This document shows, one piece after another, positions 16,327 through 28,046 of a DNA stretch of 56,032 bases. A program made the position numbers and the translations under genes. Origin of the DNA: Caulobacter sp. (GTDB taxonomy: Bacteria > Pseudomonadota > Alphaproteobacteria > Caulobacterales > Caulobacteraceae); contig JAUSMJ010000051.1 in assembly GCA_030645575.1 (NCBI GenBank), positions 1 through 56,032 on the forward strand. The letters are read 5' to 3'. The notes under the pieces were generated by a model. That model made no database searches, was not told where the DNA came from, and saw only the letters and a program-made list of their open reading frames with translations. Positions within the stretch are counted from its first letter, which is position 1, and every line of letters starts with the position of its first letter.

Positions 16327-16665
16327 TCAACCGACGTCGCGCAGGTCCGCCGACGGGCGCAGAGCCAGTTCGGGCGGCTTTTCCTCGAAGCCCGTCATCT
16401 TCGTGCGCACGCCGATGCGCAGGCGAACGTCGTTGAGTTCGTTGTGAACGCTGACGATCGCGGTGCGGGCTTCCGCCAGCGCGGCCATGGCCTCAACCAG
16501 CTTCGCGGGGGCGGAATTGCCGACCACGGCTGACAGATTGAGATCCTGCCGGCCCTTGAGCAGGTCGGCCATCAATTCGGCGGTCTCGGTCATCGTCGCG
16601 TCGAGCGCACGCTCGGTCGCGAACAGCTTCCGGGCCACCCGTTGAACTACAAAAGCTTTTTCCAC
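16327..16665 (-). CDS. Hypothetical helical protein
   Basis: A 112-residue, mostly helical soluble protein: MEKAFVVQRVARKLFATERAL, then a heptad-like region around residues 24-95 (TETAELMADLLKGRQ; AMAALAEARTAIVSVHNEL). No named domain. The spacing of hydrophobic residues suggests a helical bundle or coiled coil. The start ATG at 16665 faces the promoter region shared with the hybrid kinase gene, and an AGG-rich stretch lies upstream (GGAGGTTTAAGTGG). Confidence 0.65.
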   Translation of the reverse strand: MEKAFVVQRVARKLFATERALDATMTETAELMADLLKGRQDLNLSAVVGNSAPAKLVEAMAALAEARTAIVSVHNELNDVRLRIGVRTKMTGFEEKPPELALRPSADLRDVG

Positions 16666-16733
16666 TTAAACCTCCATCAACCGGTAGGAGTGGACAAGGT
16701 AAACGAAACCTTAATTTTTGACTAGGTAAATAG

Positions 16734-16741
16734 ATGGTTAA
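16734..16741. promoter_or_regulatory. Candidate CtrA half-site
   Basis: ATGGTTAA, the reverse complement of the known CtrA half-site TTAACCAT, lies in the AT-rich gap between the divergent gene at 16665 and the hybrid kinase at 16813. The canonical TTAA-N7-TTAA full site is not present. Support is by motif and position only. Confidence 0.3.
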
Positions 16742-16812
16742 ATCGTCGCGGAAGCGAAGCGTTAGGGAGATTGCGCGATAACGGCCCGACGAGGGGCTGA
16801 CTTAACGGGCAA

Positions 16813-18699
<1,887 letters not shown>

Positions 18700-18810
18700 C
18701 CGGCCAACCTGAACGCCAGACAACGACCGGGTCAGAACCGTTTCAGGTCCCGCGTGTTTCCCTTGCTCATGGTCGTCGCCAAGGCGGCTTGAGCAACGAG
18801 GACATACGAG

Positions 18811-19242
18811 ATGAAAAAGTTCCTGATCCCCCTGCTGGCCGCCTCGGCTCTGGCCGCCGCCGCCCTGCCCGCCGCCGCCGCCCCCTGGCAGAACATCAAC
18901 CAGCGTCAGGCCCAGCTCGACCACCGCATCGACATGGGCGTGCGCAACGGCTCGCTGACCCGCCGCGAGGCCCGGAGCCTGCGCCTCGAATTCCAGGGCA
19001 TCGCCCGCCTCGAGGCGCGCTATCGCCGGACGGGTGGCCTGCAGACCTGGGAGCGCCGCGACCTCGACCGTCGCTTCAACGCCCTGAGCGCCCGGATCCG
19101 CTACGAGCGCCATGACCGTGACGACTATCGCCCGGGCCCCGGCCCGGGCCCGGGCCCGCGTCCCGGCCCGGCCTATGACACCGACCGCGACGGTCACCCC
19201 GACCGCGTCGATCGGTTCCCCCGCGACCCGCGCCGCTGGTAG
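18811..19242 (+). CDS. Small periplasmic protein with Gly-Pro linker and DxDxDG tail
   Basis: A 143-residue exported protein. A signal peptide (MKKFLIPLLAASALAAAALP) ends at AAA-AP. The mature part has two helix-forming segments with the motif NGSLTRREARSLRLEF and QTWERRDLDRRFNALSARIR. Then comes a (GP)n linker, and the tail DTDRDGHPDRVDRFP, which looks like a thrombospondin type-3 calcium-binding repeat. The role is unknown; calcium binding is inference. GAGGA lies 9 bases before the ATG, and a strong terminator follows. Confidence 0.75.
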   Translation: MKKFLIPLLAASALAAAALPAAAAPWQNINQRQAQLDHRIDMGVRNGSLTRREARSLRLEFQGIARLEARYRRTGGLQTWERRDLDRRFNALSARIRYERHDRDDYRPGPGPGPGPRPGPAYDTDRDGHPDRVDRFPRDPRRW

Positions 19243-19271
19243 GCTCCCCCCAGCCAGTGATGACGCGAAGG

Positions 19272-19303
19272 AACGCCCCGGCTGCTCCCCGAGCCGGGGC
19301 GTT
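19272..19303 (+). terminator. Rho-independent terminator
   Basis: A perfect 12-base stem AACGCCCCGGCT/AGCCGGGGCGTT with an 8-base loop, followed by TTCCTTT. It closes the transcript of the small periplasmic protein gene and lies just beyond the phzF stop of the opposite strand, so it may serve both. Confidence 0.88.
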
Positions 19304-19312
19304 TTCCTTTGG

Positions 19313-20125
19313 TCAGAGCCGCAGGACGCTCTCGATCACCGTCACCGCCTTGCCGCGCAGCAGCACCCGGTCGCCGCGGTGCTCGCAATCCAGGTCCCCG
19401 CCGCGGCCCGGATAGGCCTGGTGGAACCGCAGGTCGGCCCGGCCCAGTTTCCCGGCGAACAGGGGCGAGAGGATGCAGTGGGCCGAGCCGGTCGCGGGGT
19501 CCTCGGGGATGCCCGAGCCGGGCGCGAAGAAGCGGCTGACCACGTCGTGGTCCGCGCCGGCGTCCGCCAGGGCCGCCGCCGACAGATTGCCGCGCCCGCC
19601 CGTGGCCTCGCCGGCGATCTTTTCCAACGCCGCCAGGTCGGGTTTCAACGCCCTGACCGCCGCCTCGCTGTCGAACACGGCGACCAGATAGCTGCCGGCC
19701 CAGACCTCCGTCGGGGTGGCGCCCAGCGCCTCGACCAGACCGTCGGGGATCGCGGTCCGCTTCGGCGGGTTGGCCGGGAAGTCCATTTCGTAACGGTCGC
19801 CCAGCCGCCGGACCGTCAGAGGCCCCGACAGGGTGTCGAACGTGATCAGGTCGGCCGCGACGCCCAGTTCGGCGAACAGCACATGCGCCGCCGCCAGGGT
19901 GGCGTGGCCGCACAGAGGCACCTCCAGCGCCGGGGTGAACCAGCGCAGGCCGAACCGGCCCGGATCGTCCGTCGTCAGCAGAAAGGCCGTCTCGGCCTGG
20001 TTGTTCTCCGCCGCCAGGGCCTGCATCCAGGCCGCGTCGGCCCAGGCGGCCGTCGGCTCCACGACACAGGCGGGATTGCCCTTGAAGGGGCCGGAGGCGA
20101 AGGCGTCGACAGTCCACTGGCGCAT
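19313..20125 (-). CDS. PhzF family isomerase/epimerase-like protein
   Basis: A 270-residue protein of the PhzF/diaminopimelate epimerase-like fold. The N-terminus [18 protein letters not shown], catalytic-type Glu45 in [23 protein letters not shown] in the first domain, and [10 protein letters not shown] in the second domain are diagnostic. True PhzF isomerises dihydrohydroxyanthranilate in phenazine synthesis, but no other phenazine genes are here, so a general isomerase role is more likely. The start ATG 20125 has GGGGAA 7 bases upstream; the open frame to 20660 is a shadow. Confidence 0.9.
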   Translation of the reverse strand: MRQWTVDAFASGPFKGNPACVVEPTAAWADAAWMQALAAENNQAETAFLLTTDDPGRFGLRWFTPALEVPLCGHATLAAAHVLFAELGVAADLITFDTLSGPLTVRRLGDRYEMDFPANPPKRTAIPDGLVEALGATPTEVWAGSYLVAVFDSEAAVRALKPDLAALEKIAGEATGGRGNLSAAALADAGADHDVVSRFFAPGSGIPEDPATGSAHCILSPLFAGKLGRADLRFHQAYPGRGGDLDCEHRGDRVLLRGKAVTVIESVLRL

Positions 20126-20168
20126 GAGGGATTCCCCGGATAACGGCAAAACGCGATAGGTGGGCGTG

Positions 20169-20624
20169 ATGACCTTTGAACTCAATGGCGGCAAGCTTCT
20201 TGGCCTGTTCGCGCCGATCTGGGCGCTGCTGGCGCTGTCGTGGCTGGTCAATCCGGCCGCCTGGGTCGCCGACCCGGTGAACGTCGCCCTGGCCGCCGGC
20301 ATTCCGTTCGCGGCGTCGGGCCTGCTGTGGGCGTTCGGCCGGCGCCGCTGGCGGCTGGAGCTGACGCCGACGGCCCTGATCCATCATACGCTCGGGCGCA
20401 CGGAGGCGTTCGACTGGGCGCGGATCGGTCCGATCGGCGTCAGCCGCATCATCGGGCTCGACCTGGTGTCGCCCTCGACGCTGCACTTCAGCTATGCCGG
20501 CGGGGGTCTGGCGGGTGCGACGGGCCGTTTGGTCGGCCGGCGGCTGCTGTGCGTGTTCGGCGATGGCGGCGCCGGCCGGCTGCTGCGCCAGATCGAGGAC
20601 TACCGCCGTCTGCACGGCGCCTGA
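20169..20624 (+). CDS. Hypothetical membrane-anchored protein
   Basis: About 151 residues. Two hydrophobic segments lie near the N-terminus (about 10-27 and 37-55), followed by a soluble domain with [32 protein letters not shown], resembling the strand-rich PH-like or DUF-type domain of many two-helix membrane proteins. The ATG 20169 is preceded by AGGTGG at a 6-base distance; GTG 20160 is an alternative. It is divergent from phzF and probably co-transcribed with the GNAT gene 10 bases downstream. Confidence 0.65.
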   Translation: MTFELNGGKLLGLFAPIWALLALSWLVNPAAWVADPVNVALAAGIPFAASGLLWAFGRRRWRLELTPTALIHHTLGRTEAFDWARIGPIGVSRIIGLDLVSPSTLHFSYAGGGLAGATGRLVGRRLLCVFGDGGAGRLLRQIEDYRRLHGA

Positions 20625-20634
20625 GGACGGAACG

Positions 20635-21090
20635 ATGCCTACCGAAACCCGCACCGACACCGGCTACATCGTCAGCGACGACCCCGCCCGGTTCGACCTG
20701 CCGCTGGCCCACCGCTGGATCAGCGAGCAGTCCTACTGGGGCAAGCAGATTCCCTACCTGACGTTCGCCACCGCGATCCGCAACAGCCTGACCTTCGCCG
20801 CCTACGCCCCCGACGGCGAGATGGCCGCCATGGCCCGGGTGGTCACCGACCGGGCGACGTTCGGCTGGCTGTGCGACGTGTTCGTCGATGAGGCGCACCG
20901 CGGTCGGGGCCTGGGCAAGGCGCTGATGGCCTATTTCAAGGCCCATCCGGACCTGCAGGGCTTCCGCCGCATGCATCTGGCCACGGCCGACGCCCACGAC
21001 CTCTATCGCCAGTTCGGCTTCACCGACCTGACCGGCGCCGACCGCTGGATGGAGATCCGCGACCCGGACGTCTACACGCGCGGGCGGTGA
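20635..21090 (+). CDS. GNAT family N-acetyltransferase
   Basis: A 151-residue acetyltransferase of the GCN5 superfamily. The acetyl-CoA loop is VDEAHRGRGLGKALM (RGRGLG at 89-94), preceded by AAMARVVTDRATFGWLCDVFV and followed by LYRQFGFTDL near the end. GAGGACG precedes the ATG at 20635. Close relatives lack a known substrate. The upstream open frame (from 20494) overlies the previous gene and is not used. Confidence 0.92.
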   Translation: MPTETRTDTGYIVSDDPARFDLPLAHRWISEQSYWGKQIPYLTFATAIRNSLTFAAYAPDGEMAAMARVVTDRATFGWLCDVFVDEAHRGRGLGKALMAYFKAHPDLQGFRRMHLATADAHDLYRQFGFTDLTGADRWMEIRDPDVYTRGR

Positions 21091-21095
21091 TGGAT

Positions 21096-21172
21096 GGGGA
21101 CATGTACCGCCTTCGGTACGTGTCCCCTGCCGCTTCAAGTGCGTGGGGACACGCACTGAAGTGCATGTCCCC
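21096..21172. repeat. Family B REP-like inverted pair (copy 2)
   Basis: Two hairpins, 21096-21127 and 21145-21172. The first is a longer variant (GGGGACATGTACCG, loop, CGGTACGTGTCCCC); the second is the standard unit with GCAC/GTGC. It lies between the convergent GNAT gene and the nucleotidyltransferase-like gene. Confidence 0.9.
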
Positions 21173-21174
21173 GC

Positions 21175-21747
21175 TCACCCCGGCTCCACCACCATCACCT
21201 CCGGCCAGCGCGCCCGCGCCGACGTCGTGGTCTTCACCCAGCCCTTCGCCAGGCCCCGGTTAGGGTTGGGCCGCAGGGTCATGGCGAACAGGTCTTCCAG
21301 CCCGAACGGCGCATGGATGGTCAGGCGGTCGTCCGGTTCCAGCCGCACGCCGACGCAGAACGCCGGGGCCACGAACCGGGTCAGGGCCTCGGCGCTGGTG
21401 GACAGCGGCTCGTAGGGCTCGCCGAAATGGTCCTCGAACCACAGATGCACGCGCGCCTGGTTGCGCACCTCGACCAGCTCGGCGAGCGGCGGCGGGAACA
21501 GGGCCGCGGCGCGCTTGATGAACACATCCTCGGCGTCCCAGCTGGTGTCGGGATCGAAATAGATCACGTCGTAGTCGCGCACGCCGTAGTCCGGCTCGCG
21601 GCCGGTCAGGTGGTTCCAGACGCGTTGGTAGACTGCCCCCGAGACGATCATCCAGTCCGGCAGGTCCAGCTCGCGGGCTGCCGCCAGCACCGTCATCATC
21701 GACGGCGCGGCGCGCAGGATGTCTTCAAGGCGGTGTTCCAGCGTCAT
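21175..21747 (-). CDS. Nucleotidyltransferase family protein (DUF925 type)
   Basis: A 190-residue protein matching the nucleotidyltransferase-like family PF06042/COG3575. Seen: ELDLPDWMIVSGAVYQRVWNHLTG, YDVIYFDPDTSWDAEDVFIKRA, EVRNQARVHLWFEDHFG, and GLEDLFAMTLRPNPNR at the end. The D-x-D in FDPD after DVIYF is the likely metal site. The start ATG overlaps the thiD stop by 4 bases, so they are probably one operon. The reaction is unknown. Confidence 0.88.
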   Translation of the reverse strand: MTLEHRLEDILRAAPSMMTVLAAARELDLPDWMIVSGAVYQRVWNHLTGREPDYGVRDYDVIYFDPDTSWDAEDVFIKRAAALFPPPLAELVEVRNQARVHLWFEDHFGEPYEPLSTSAEALTRFVAPAFCVGVRLEPDDRLTIHAPFGLEDLFAMTLRPNPNRGLAKGWVKTTTSARARWPEVMVVEPG

Positions 21748-22556
21748 CGGTCCCTCATCGGCCAGGCGTGATCGAGCGGGCCGTGGCCGGCGCCGAAGCC
21801 CGGCGCGCGCAGCATGGCCTCGTGGACGTAGGTCCAGGCGCGGGCCACGGCGGCGGTCAGGTCCATCGCCTGGGCCAGCCCCGTGGCGCAGGCGCTGGCC
21901 AGGGTGCAGCCGGTGCCGTGGGTGTGGCGCGTGTCGATCCGCTCGCCCTCGAAGCTGGTCTCGCCGTCCGCCGTCATCAGGATGTCGATCACCCGCTCGC
22001 CGGCCACATGGCCGCCCTTCATCAGCACCGCCTTCGCGCCCAGCGCCAGCAGGGCCTCGCCCGCGCGGCGCAGATCGTCGGTGGTCGCCGCCGTCAGGCC
22101 GGTCAGGGCCTGCGCTTCCGGCGCGTTGGGCGTCAGCAGGGCCGCGCGGGGGAGCAGCAGGGTCTTGACCGCTTCCACCGCCCGCGCCTCCAGCAGCGAC
22201 GCCCCGCCCTTGGCGATCATCACCGGATCGATCACGGCGGGGACGCCCGCGGCGCCGTCCAGCAGCCGCGCGACCAGCTCGACGGTCGCCACGTCGCCCA
22301 GCATGCCGGTCTTGATCGCGTCGGCGCCGATGTCGTCCAGCACGGCCCGCGCCTGGGCCTCGATGATGTCCAGAGGGATGGCGTGCACGCCGGTGACGCC
22401 CAGCGTGTTCTGCACGGTGATCGCCGTGATCGCCGTGGCCGCGTAGCCGCCGAGCGCCGTGACCGTCTTGATATCCGCCTGGATCCCCGCCCCGCCGCCG
22501 CTGTCGGACCCGGCGATGATCAGGACGCGGCCACGGTGGGAATCAGGAGAGGGCAT
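21744..22556 (-). CDS. thiD: Hydroxymethylpyrimidine/phosphomethylpyrimidine kinase
   Basis: A 270-residue ribokinase-fold enzyme phosphorylating HMP and HMP-P in thiamine synthesis. The N-terminus IAGSDSGGGAGIQADIKT, GAKAVLMKGGH, and the anion-hole DTRHTHGTGCTLASA are all intact. It is followed by the DUF925 gene with an ATGA overlap. No thiamine riboswitch is visible upstream; the upstream gap instead holds a palindromic repeat. Confidence 0.95.
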   Translation of the reverse strand: MPSPDSHRGRVLIIAGSDSGGGAGIQADIKTVTALGGYAATAITAITVQNTLGVTGVHAIPLDIIEAQARAVLDDIGADAIKTGMLGDVATVELVARLLDGAAGVPAVIDPVMIAKGGASLLEARAVEAVKTLLLPRAALLTPNAPEAQALTGLTAATTDDLRRAGEALLALGAKAVLMKGGHVAGERVIDILMTADGETSFEGERIDTRHTHGTGCTLASACATGLAQAMDLTAAVARAWTYVHEAMLRAPGFGAGHGPLDHAWPMRDR

Positions 22557-22570
22557 GGCGATGTTCTAGC

Positions 22571-22716
22571 CCTCCCTCCCCTTCATGGGGAGGGTGGACG
22601 GCCGTAGGCCGGACGGGTGGGGAGGCTCGTCGCCACCCCGATACATCCAGCACGGCCCTTCACGTCCCCACCCTGACCGCTTCGCGGCCTGTCCCTCCCC
22701 ATGAAGGGGAGGGAGG
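22571..22716. repeat. Family C palindromic element (copy 2)
   Basis: End hairpins CTCCCC-TTCAT-GGGGAG near 22577 and CCCTCCCC-ATGAA-GGGGAGGG near 22692-22712, with inner hairpins GGCCG-TA-GGCC and CCGC-TTC-GCGG. It has the same layout as the copies in tilS (27135-27293) and between serC and serA. It fills the gap between thiD and the arsR-type gene. Confidence 0.85.
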
Positions 22717-22731
22717 ATATATATGTTGACG

Positions 22732-22741
22732 GTTATATAAC
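22732..22741 (+). promoter_or_regulatory. AT-rich palindrome before the ArsR-type gene
   Basis: GTTATATAAC is a perfect palindrome inside an AT-rich 45-base stretch (with ATATAT, TTGACG and ACATATG) directly upstream of the ArsR-type regulator. This is a plausible autoregulatory operator/promoter; the exact -35/-10 cannot be fixed by eye. Confidence 0.4.
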
Positions 22742-22752
22742 GGGCGTGACAT

Positions 22753-23073
22753 ATGTTGGCCATGGACCTCGTTTTCGAAACCCTGGCTGAACCCAATCGC
22801 CGCCGCATCCTCGACCTCCTGCGCGAGGGCGAGCGGCCGGCCGGCGACTTCGTTTCGGCCCTCGACATCAGCCAGCCCGGCGTCTCGCGCCATCTGCGCA
22901 TCCTGCGCGAGGCCGACCTCGTTTCGGTGCGCCAGGACGGCCAGCGCCGTCTCTATCGCCTGAACGGCGCGCGGCTCGCCCGCATCGACGCCTGGCTGGC
23001 GCCCTACCGACGGTTCTGGACCGACAAGCTCGACGCCCTGGAAGACCATCTGGATCGGGAGACCCCGCAATGA
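22753..23073 (+). CDS. ArsR-family (SmtB-like) winged-helix regulator
   Basis: A 106-residue winged-helix repressor. The family pattern is LAEPNRRRILDLLREGERPAGDF, then the recognition helix region SALDISQPGVSRHLRILREADL and the wing VSVRQDGQRRLYRL. No metal-binding cysteines are seen, so it belongs to the group that partners with SRPBCC/AHSA1 genes. ATG 22753 or ATG 22762 may be used. It overlaps the next gene by 4 bases. Confidence 0.92.
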   Translation: MLAMDLVFETLAEPNRRRILDLLREGERPAGDFVSALDISQPGVSRHLRILREADLVSVRQDGQRRLYRLNGARLARIDAWLAPYRRFWTDKLDALEDHLDRETPQ

Positions 23074-23612
23074 CCACCACCCTGACGAAACTGCCCGCTG
23101 ACGCCGGAACCTGGCGCGAGATCGATGGCGGCCTGGAGCTGCGCTACGAGCGCCGGCTGCGCCACGCGCCGGACAAGGTCTGGAGGGCCGTCGCCACGCC
23201 GGAGGGCATCGCCTGCTGGTTCGCCATCCCCGTCGGCATGGAGATGCGCGTCGGCGGCCGCTACGACCTGCGCTTCAACCACCCGGTGACAGACACCTGG
23301 ACCGCCGAGAACGCCGCCCGCGTCTCGCCCAACACCATCCTGGCCTACGACCCGCCGCGCCTGTTCGAGCATACCTTCGGCGAAGGTCATGTGGTGCGCT
23401 GGGAGCTGGAGCCGGACGGCGACGGAACCTGGCTGGTGATGACGCACAAGGTCCCTGCCAGGGATATCGGCCAGGCGACGGGCTACCTCAGCGGCTGGCA
23501 GCAGCATCTGGAGGGTCTCGAAGCGGCCATCGCCGGCCGGGCGACGCTGTGGAACTGGGACGGCTGGCGCGCGCTGAAGGCGGCATACGACGAACGGCTT
23601 GGAGCCGGCTGA
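23070..23612 (+). CDS. SRPBCC (AHSA1-like) domain protein
   Basis: A 180-residue START/Bet v1-fold protein. Seen: LELRYERRLRHAPDKVWRAV, then ATPEGIACWFAIPVGMEMRVGGRYDLRF, and the final helix ATGYLSGWQQHLEGLEAAI. Such proteins bind hydrophobic ligands. The gene pair with an ArsR-type regulator is a common bacterial arrangement, and the overlap ATGA shows co-translation. Ligand unknown. Confidence 0.92.
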   Translation: MTTTLTKLPADAGTWREIDGGLELRYERRLRHAPDKVWRAVATPEGIACWFAIPVGMEMRVGGRYDLRFNHPVTDTWTAENAARVSPNTILAYDPPRLFEHTFGEGHVVRWELEPDGDGTWLVMTHKVPARDIGQATGYLSGWQQHLEGLEAAIAGRATLWNWDGWRALKAAYDERLGAG

Positions 23613-23627
23613 GGCTGGCCGCGCCGC

Positions 23628-24428
23628 CTACCCGTTGATGGCCGCCTGAACCCTGAGCGCCTGCACGGTCTCCGCGACATCGTGCACGCGCACGGCCGCC
23701 ACGCCGGCGCGCGCGCCTTCGAGCGCGACCGCCAGCGAACCGCCCAGCCGGTCGCCGGCCTCCTTCGCGGCCGGGTCGATCGCGGCGATGAAGCGTTTGC
23801 GACTGGCGCCCAGCAGCACCGGGAAGCCCAGCGCGACCAGGCGGGGCAGGGCGCGCAGCAGGGTGAGGTTGTGCTCCAGCGTCTTGCCGAAGCCGATGCC
23901 CGGGTCGAGCCAGATCCTGTCCCGCGCCACGCCGGCGCTCATGGCGGCCCCGGCGCGGGCCAGCAGGAAGGCCTCGACCTCGCCGGCGACGTCGTCATAG
24001 CGTGGCGCGTTCTGCATCGTGCCGGGCTCGCCCAGCATGTGCATCAGCACGACTTCGCAGCCGAGCCCGGCGGCCACGGCCGGCGCGTCCGCCGCGCCGC
24101 GCAGGGCCGTCACGTCGTTCCACAGGCTCGCCCCGGCGGCCACGGCGGCGCGGGCCACGGCGGGCTTGAGGGTGTCGATGGAGACGGGGATGGCGCTGTC
24201 GGCGCGGATCGCCGTGATCAGCGGGATCACGCGCGCCAACTCCTCCGCCTCCGGTACAGGCGCGGCGCCCGGCCGGGTCGACTCGCCGCCGATGTCGAGG
24301 ATGTCGGCGCCCTGGGCGATCAGCCGCCGGGCGTGGGCGAGGGCGGCGTCATGGCCCAGGTAGCGGCCGCCGTCGGAGAAGCTGTCCGGCGTGACGTTGA
24401 CGATGCCCATGACGCGGGGGGATGGCAC
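23628..24428 (-). CDS. folP: Dihydropteroate synthase
   Basis: A 266-residue TIM-barrel enzyme joining p-aminobenzoate to the pterin in folate synthesis. The signature VMGIVNVTPDSFSDGGRYL, then DIGGESTRPGA, IWLDPGIGFGKTLEHNL and GASRKRFIAAI are diagnostic. GTG 24428 gives the short lead peptide expected before the first strand and lies immediately after a family A repeat; ATG 24410 would cut into the first strand, and the longer frame to 24581 is repeat sequence. It is downstream of ftsH in the conserved tilS-ftsH-folP order. Confidence 0.94.
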   Translation of the reverse strand: MPSPRVMGIVNVTPDSFSDGGRYLGHDAALAHARRLIAQGADILDIGGESTRPGAAPVPEAEELARVIPLITAIRADSAIPVSIDTLKPAVARAAVAAGASLWNDVTALRGAADAPAVAAGLGCEVVLMHMLGEPGTMQNAPRYDDVAGEVEAFLLARAGAAMSAGVARDRIWLDPGIGFGKTLEHNLTLLRALPRLVALGFPVLLGASRKRFIAAIDPAAKEAGDRLGGSLAVALEGARAGVAAVRVHDVAETVQALRVQAAING

Positions 24429-24436
24429 GGCGGTGA

Positions 24437-24629
24437 TGCGTCCTTCGAGACGCCCCGGAGCAGGTCCGGGGCTCCTCAGGATGACGGAAATCGGGGGCGG
24501 CACAAACCGACCTCGCGGCGAAAGCGTGCGTGGTTCGACACGCCCCGGATCAAGTCCGGGGCTGCTCACCATGACGTACACAGATGCACGTCATCCTGAG
24601 CAGCGCGAAGCGCGTGTCGAAGGACGCAG
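24437..24629. repeat. Family A repeat cluster between ftsH and folP (copy 2, three units)
   Basis: Three units: TGCGTCCTTCGAGACG...CTCCTCAGGATGACG, then GCGTGGTTCGACACGCCC...CTCACCATGACG, and an inverted CGTCATCCTGAGCAGCG...GTCGAAGGACGCA. The middles carry CCCCGGA...TCCGGGG hairpins. It covers nearly the whole ftsH-folP gap. Confidence 0.88.
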
Positions 24630-24635
24630 GAAAGC

Positions 24636-26534
<1,899 letters not shown>

Positions 26535-26606
26535 TCGCTCAAACTTCCTGTGCTTACCGCTCCCAAGATAGGGCGGCCGGGCCGATTTCGCCACGCGCGC
26601 GATTTG

Positions 26607-27899
26607 TCACGGGGCTGGTTCGCTGTCTACGCGCCCCGTCGCCGCCTCGAAACGGGGCAATGCGAGCGCCTGGACGCGAACCGTCGAATGCTCTGCAAGG
26701 ATCGGGCAACTGACGTCGCCGGTCTCGCCGATGATCGCCGGCAGGGTCGGCCGGGCGGCGGCGGGGATGGCGGCCAGCCGCTTGCGCTCGTTTTCCGGCA
26801 GTTTCGCGATGAAACCGGCCAGCGGGACGACGCGCAGGCCGGGCCGGTCGGCGGCGATCTCGAACCGGCCGTCCCAGACGACGCTCTGGCCGGGCGGCAG
26901 GTCCAGCGGCGCGAGACCGCCGCGGGCGATCTGGCCGGCGTCGCGCATGACGATGACCTCCGTCCAGCCGACCTCGATGCGCGCCCCGGCCAGGGTCACG
27001 GTGAACGGATCGCCCCGCCGCAGCCCATCGACGATCCGGGCCAGGCTGTCCCCGCGCGGCGGCCGCGCCGTGCCGGCCGCGCACAGGGCGGCGGCGGCGA
27101 GGGTCGCGGGCGGGGTGGACCTGGGCAGCGTCAATCCTCCCCACATCGTGGGGAGGGGGACCATGCGGAGCATGGTGGAGGGGTCGGCGCCGGCCTGACC
27201 GGAAAGGCCGGAATTCAGAATGGGGCCGCTGGCGGCGGCGCTGCCCCCTCCACCGCTCTCCGAGCGGTCCCCCTCCCCGCTTCGCGGAGAGGACGACGCC
27301 CGGGCCCGGGCCCGCGCATAGGTCATGTCCTCGTTCGCGGGGTCATCGATCCAGGTCTCGCCGGCCGCGCGCAGCCAGTCGCGCAGCGCGGCCCGGCTCA
27401 CCCCCAGCAGCGGCCGCAGCAGGAAGACGCCGCGCCCCTCGGGCCAGGCCGGGGACGGCGACCATTCGCGCGCGTCCGGCACGGTGGAGCCTTCGGCGCG
27501 CATGGCGGCCGACTCGGCCAGGTCGTCGGCGGTGTGGCCCATCAGCAGGACCTTCGCGCCCGCCGCCCGCGCGGCGTCGGCCAACAGCGCGTGGCGCGCG
27601 GCGCGCGCGGCCGCGGGCAGGCCCGTCGCGGGCTTATCGCCGGTCCAGCGCAGGGCCTGGAAGGCCACGCCCAGCCGCCGCGCGGTTTCGCCGCAAACGG
27701 CGGTCCAGCCGGCGCTGGCGGGGTTCAGCCCGTGATCGACCGTCAGGGCGATGACCCGGCGGCCGTGGGCGTCGGCCCAGGTCTTCGTGATCAACAGCAA
27801 CGCCAGCGAGTCCCCGCCGCCCGACAGGGCCACGGCCAGCGGCGCCGGCGAGGCGGTCCGCAGGCGGCGGTCGAGGATGGGGAAGATTGATCGCAGCAA
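26607..27899 (-). CDS. tilS: tRNA(Ile)-lysidine synthase with in-frame repeat insertion
   Basis: An enzyme of about 430 residues that modifies C34 of tRNA-Ile(CAU) to lysidine, essential for AUA decoding. The PP-loop SGGGDS is at 26-31; TVDHGLNPAS, LMGHTADDLAE and LRPLLGVSR follow. After YARARARA a block of about 53 codons (about residues 203-255; bases 27135-27293) is a family C palindromic element, rich in S/G/P; homology resumes at LPRSTPP. The reading frame is kept. The start is uncertain: TTG 27899 fits the first conserved residues and has AAGGA upstream within a family A repeat; a TTG at 27932 lies inside that repeat. Confidence 0.92.
   Translation of the reverse strand: MLRSIFPILDRRLRTASPAPLAVALSGGGDSLALLLITKTWADAHGRRVIALTVDHGLNPASAGWTAVCGETARRLGVAFQALRWTGDKPATGLPAAARAARHALLADAARAAGAKVLLMGHTADDLAESAAMRAEGSTVPDAREWSPSPAWPEGRGVFLLRPLLGVSRAALRDWLRAAGETWIDDPANEDMTYARARARASSSPRSGEGDRSESGGGGSAAASGPILNSGLSGQAGADPSTMLRMVPLPTMWGGLTLPRSTPPATLAAAALCAAGTARPPRGDSLARIVDGLRRGDPFTVTLAGARIEVGWTEVIVMRDAGQIARGGLAPLDLPPGQSVVWDGRFEIAADRPGLRVVPLAGFIAKLPENERKRLAAIPAAARPTLPAIIGETGDVSCPILAEHSTVRVQALALPRFEAATGRVDSEPAP
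27135..27293. repeat. Family C palindromic element inside tilS (copy 3)
   Basis: A 159-base element, a multiple of three, with four hairpins: CCTCCCCAC-ATC-GTGGGGAGG, ACCATGC-GGA-GCATGGT, ACCGCTC-TCC-GAGCGGT, and CCTCCCCGC-TTC-GCGGAGAGG. It has the same plan as the intergenic copy at 22571-22716 but sits in the coding region of tilS in frame. Confidence 0.88.
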
Positions 27900-27904
27900 G
27901 GTCT

Positions 27905-28044
27905 CTGCGTCCTTCGAGACGCCCCGGATCAAGTCCGGGGCTCCTCAGGATGACGAATTCCGGGGGCCGCACAAATTCCCGTCATGGTGAGGAGCGGGTT
28001 CGTCAGGACTCCCCCGGACCCGATCCGGGGCTCGAACCACGCAC
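27905..28044. repeat. Family A repeat cluster between cpoB and tilS (copy 3)
   Basis: TGCGTCCTTCGAGACGCCCC-GGATCAAGTCC-GGGG then CTCCTCAGGATGACG, followed by an inverted unit CGTCATGGTGAGGAGCG ending GCTCGAACCACGCACG. It fills the cpoB-tilS gap almost completely and the GAAGGA at its end is the only Shine-Dalgarno-like sequence before tilS. Confidence 0.85.
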
Positions 28045-28046
28045 GC

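Noticed and set aside
26607..27899. tilS as a pseudogene because of the repeat insertion
   Set aside because: The insertion keeps the frame, contains no stop, and all catalytic motifs are intact.
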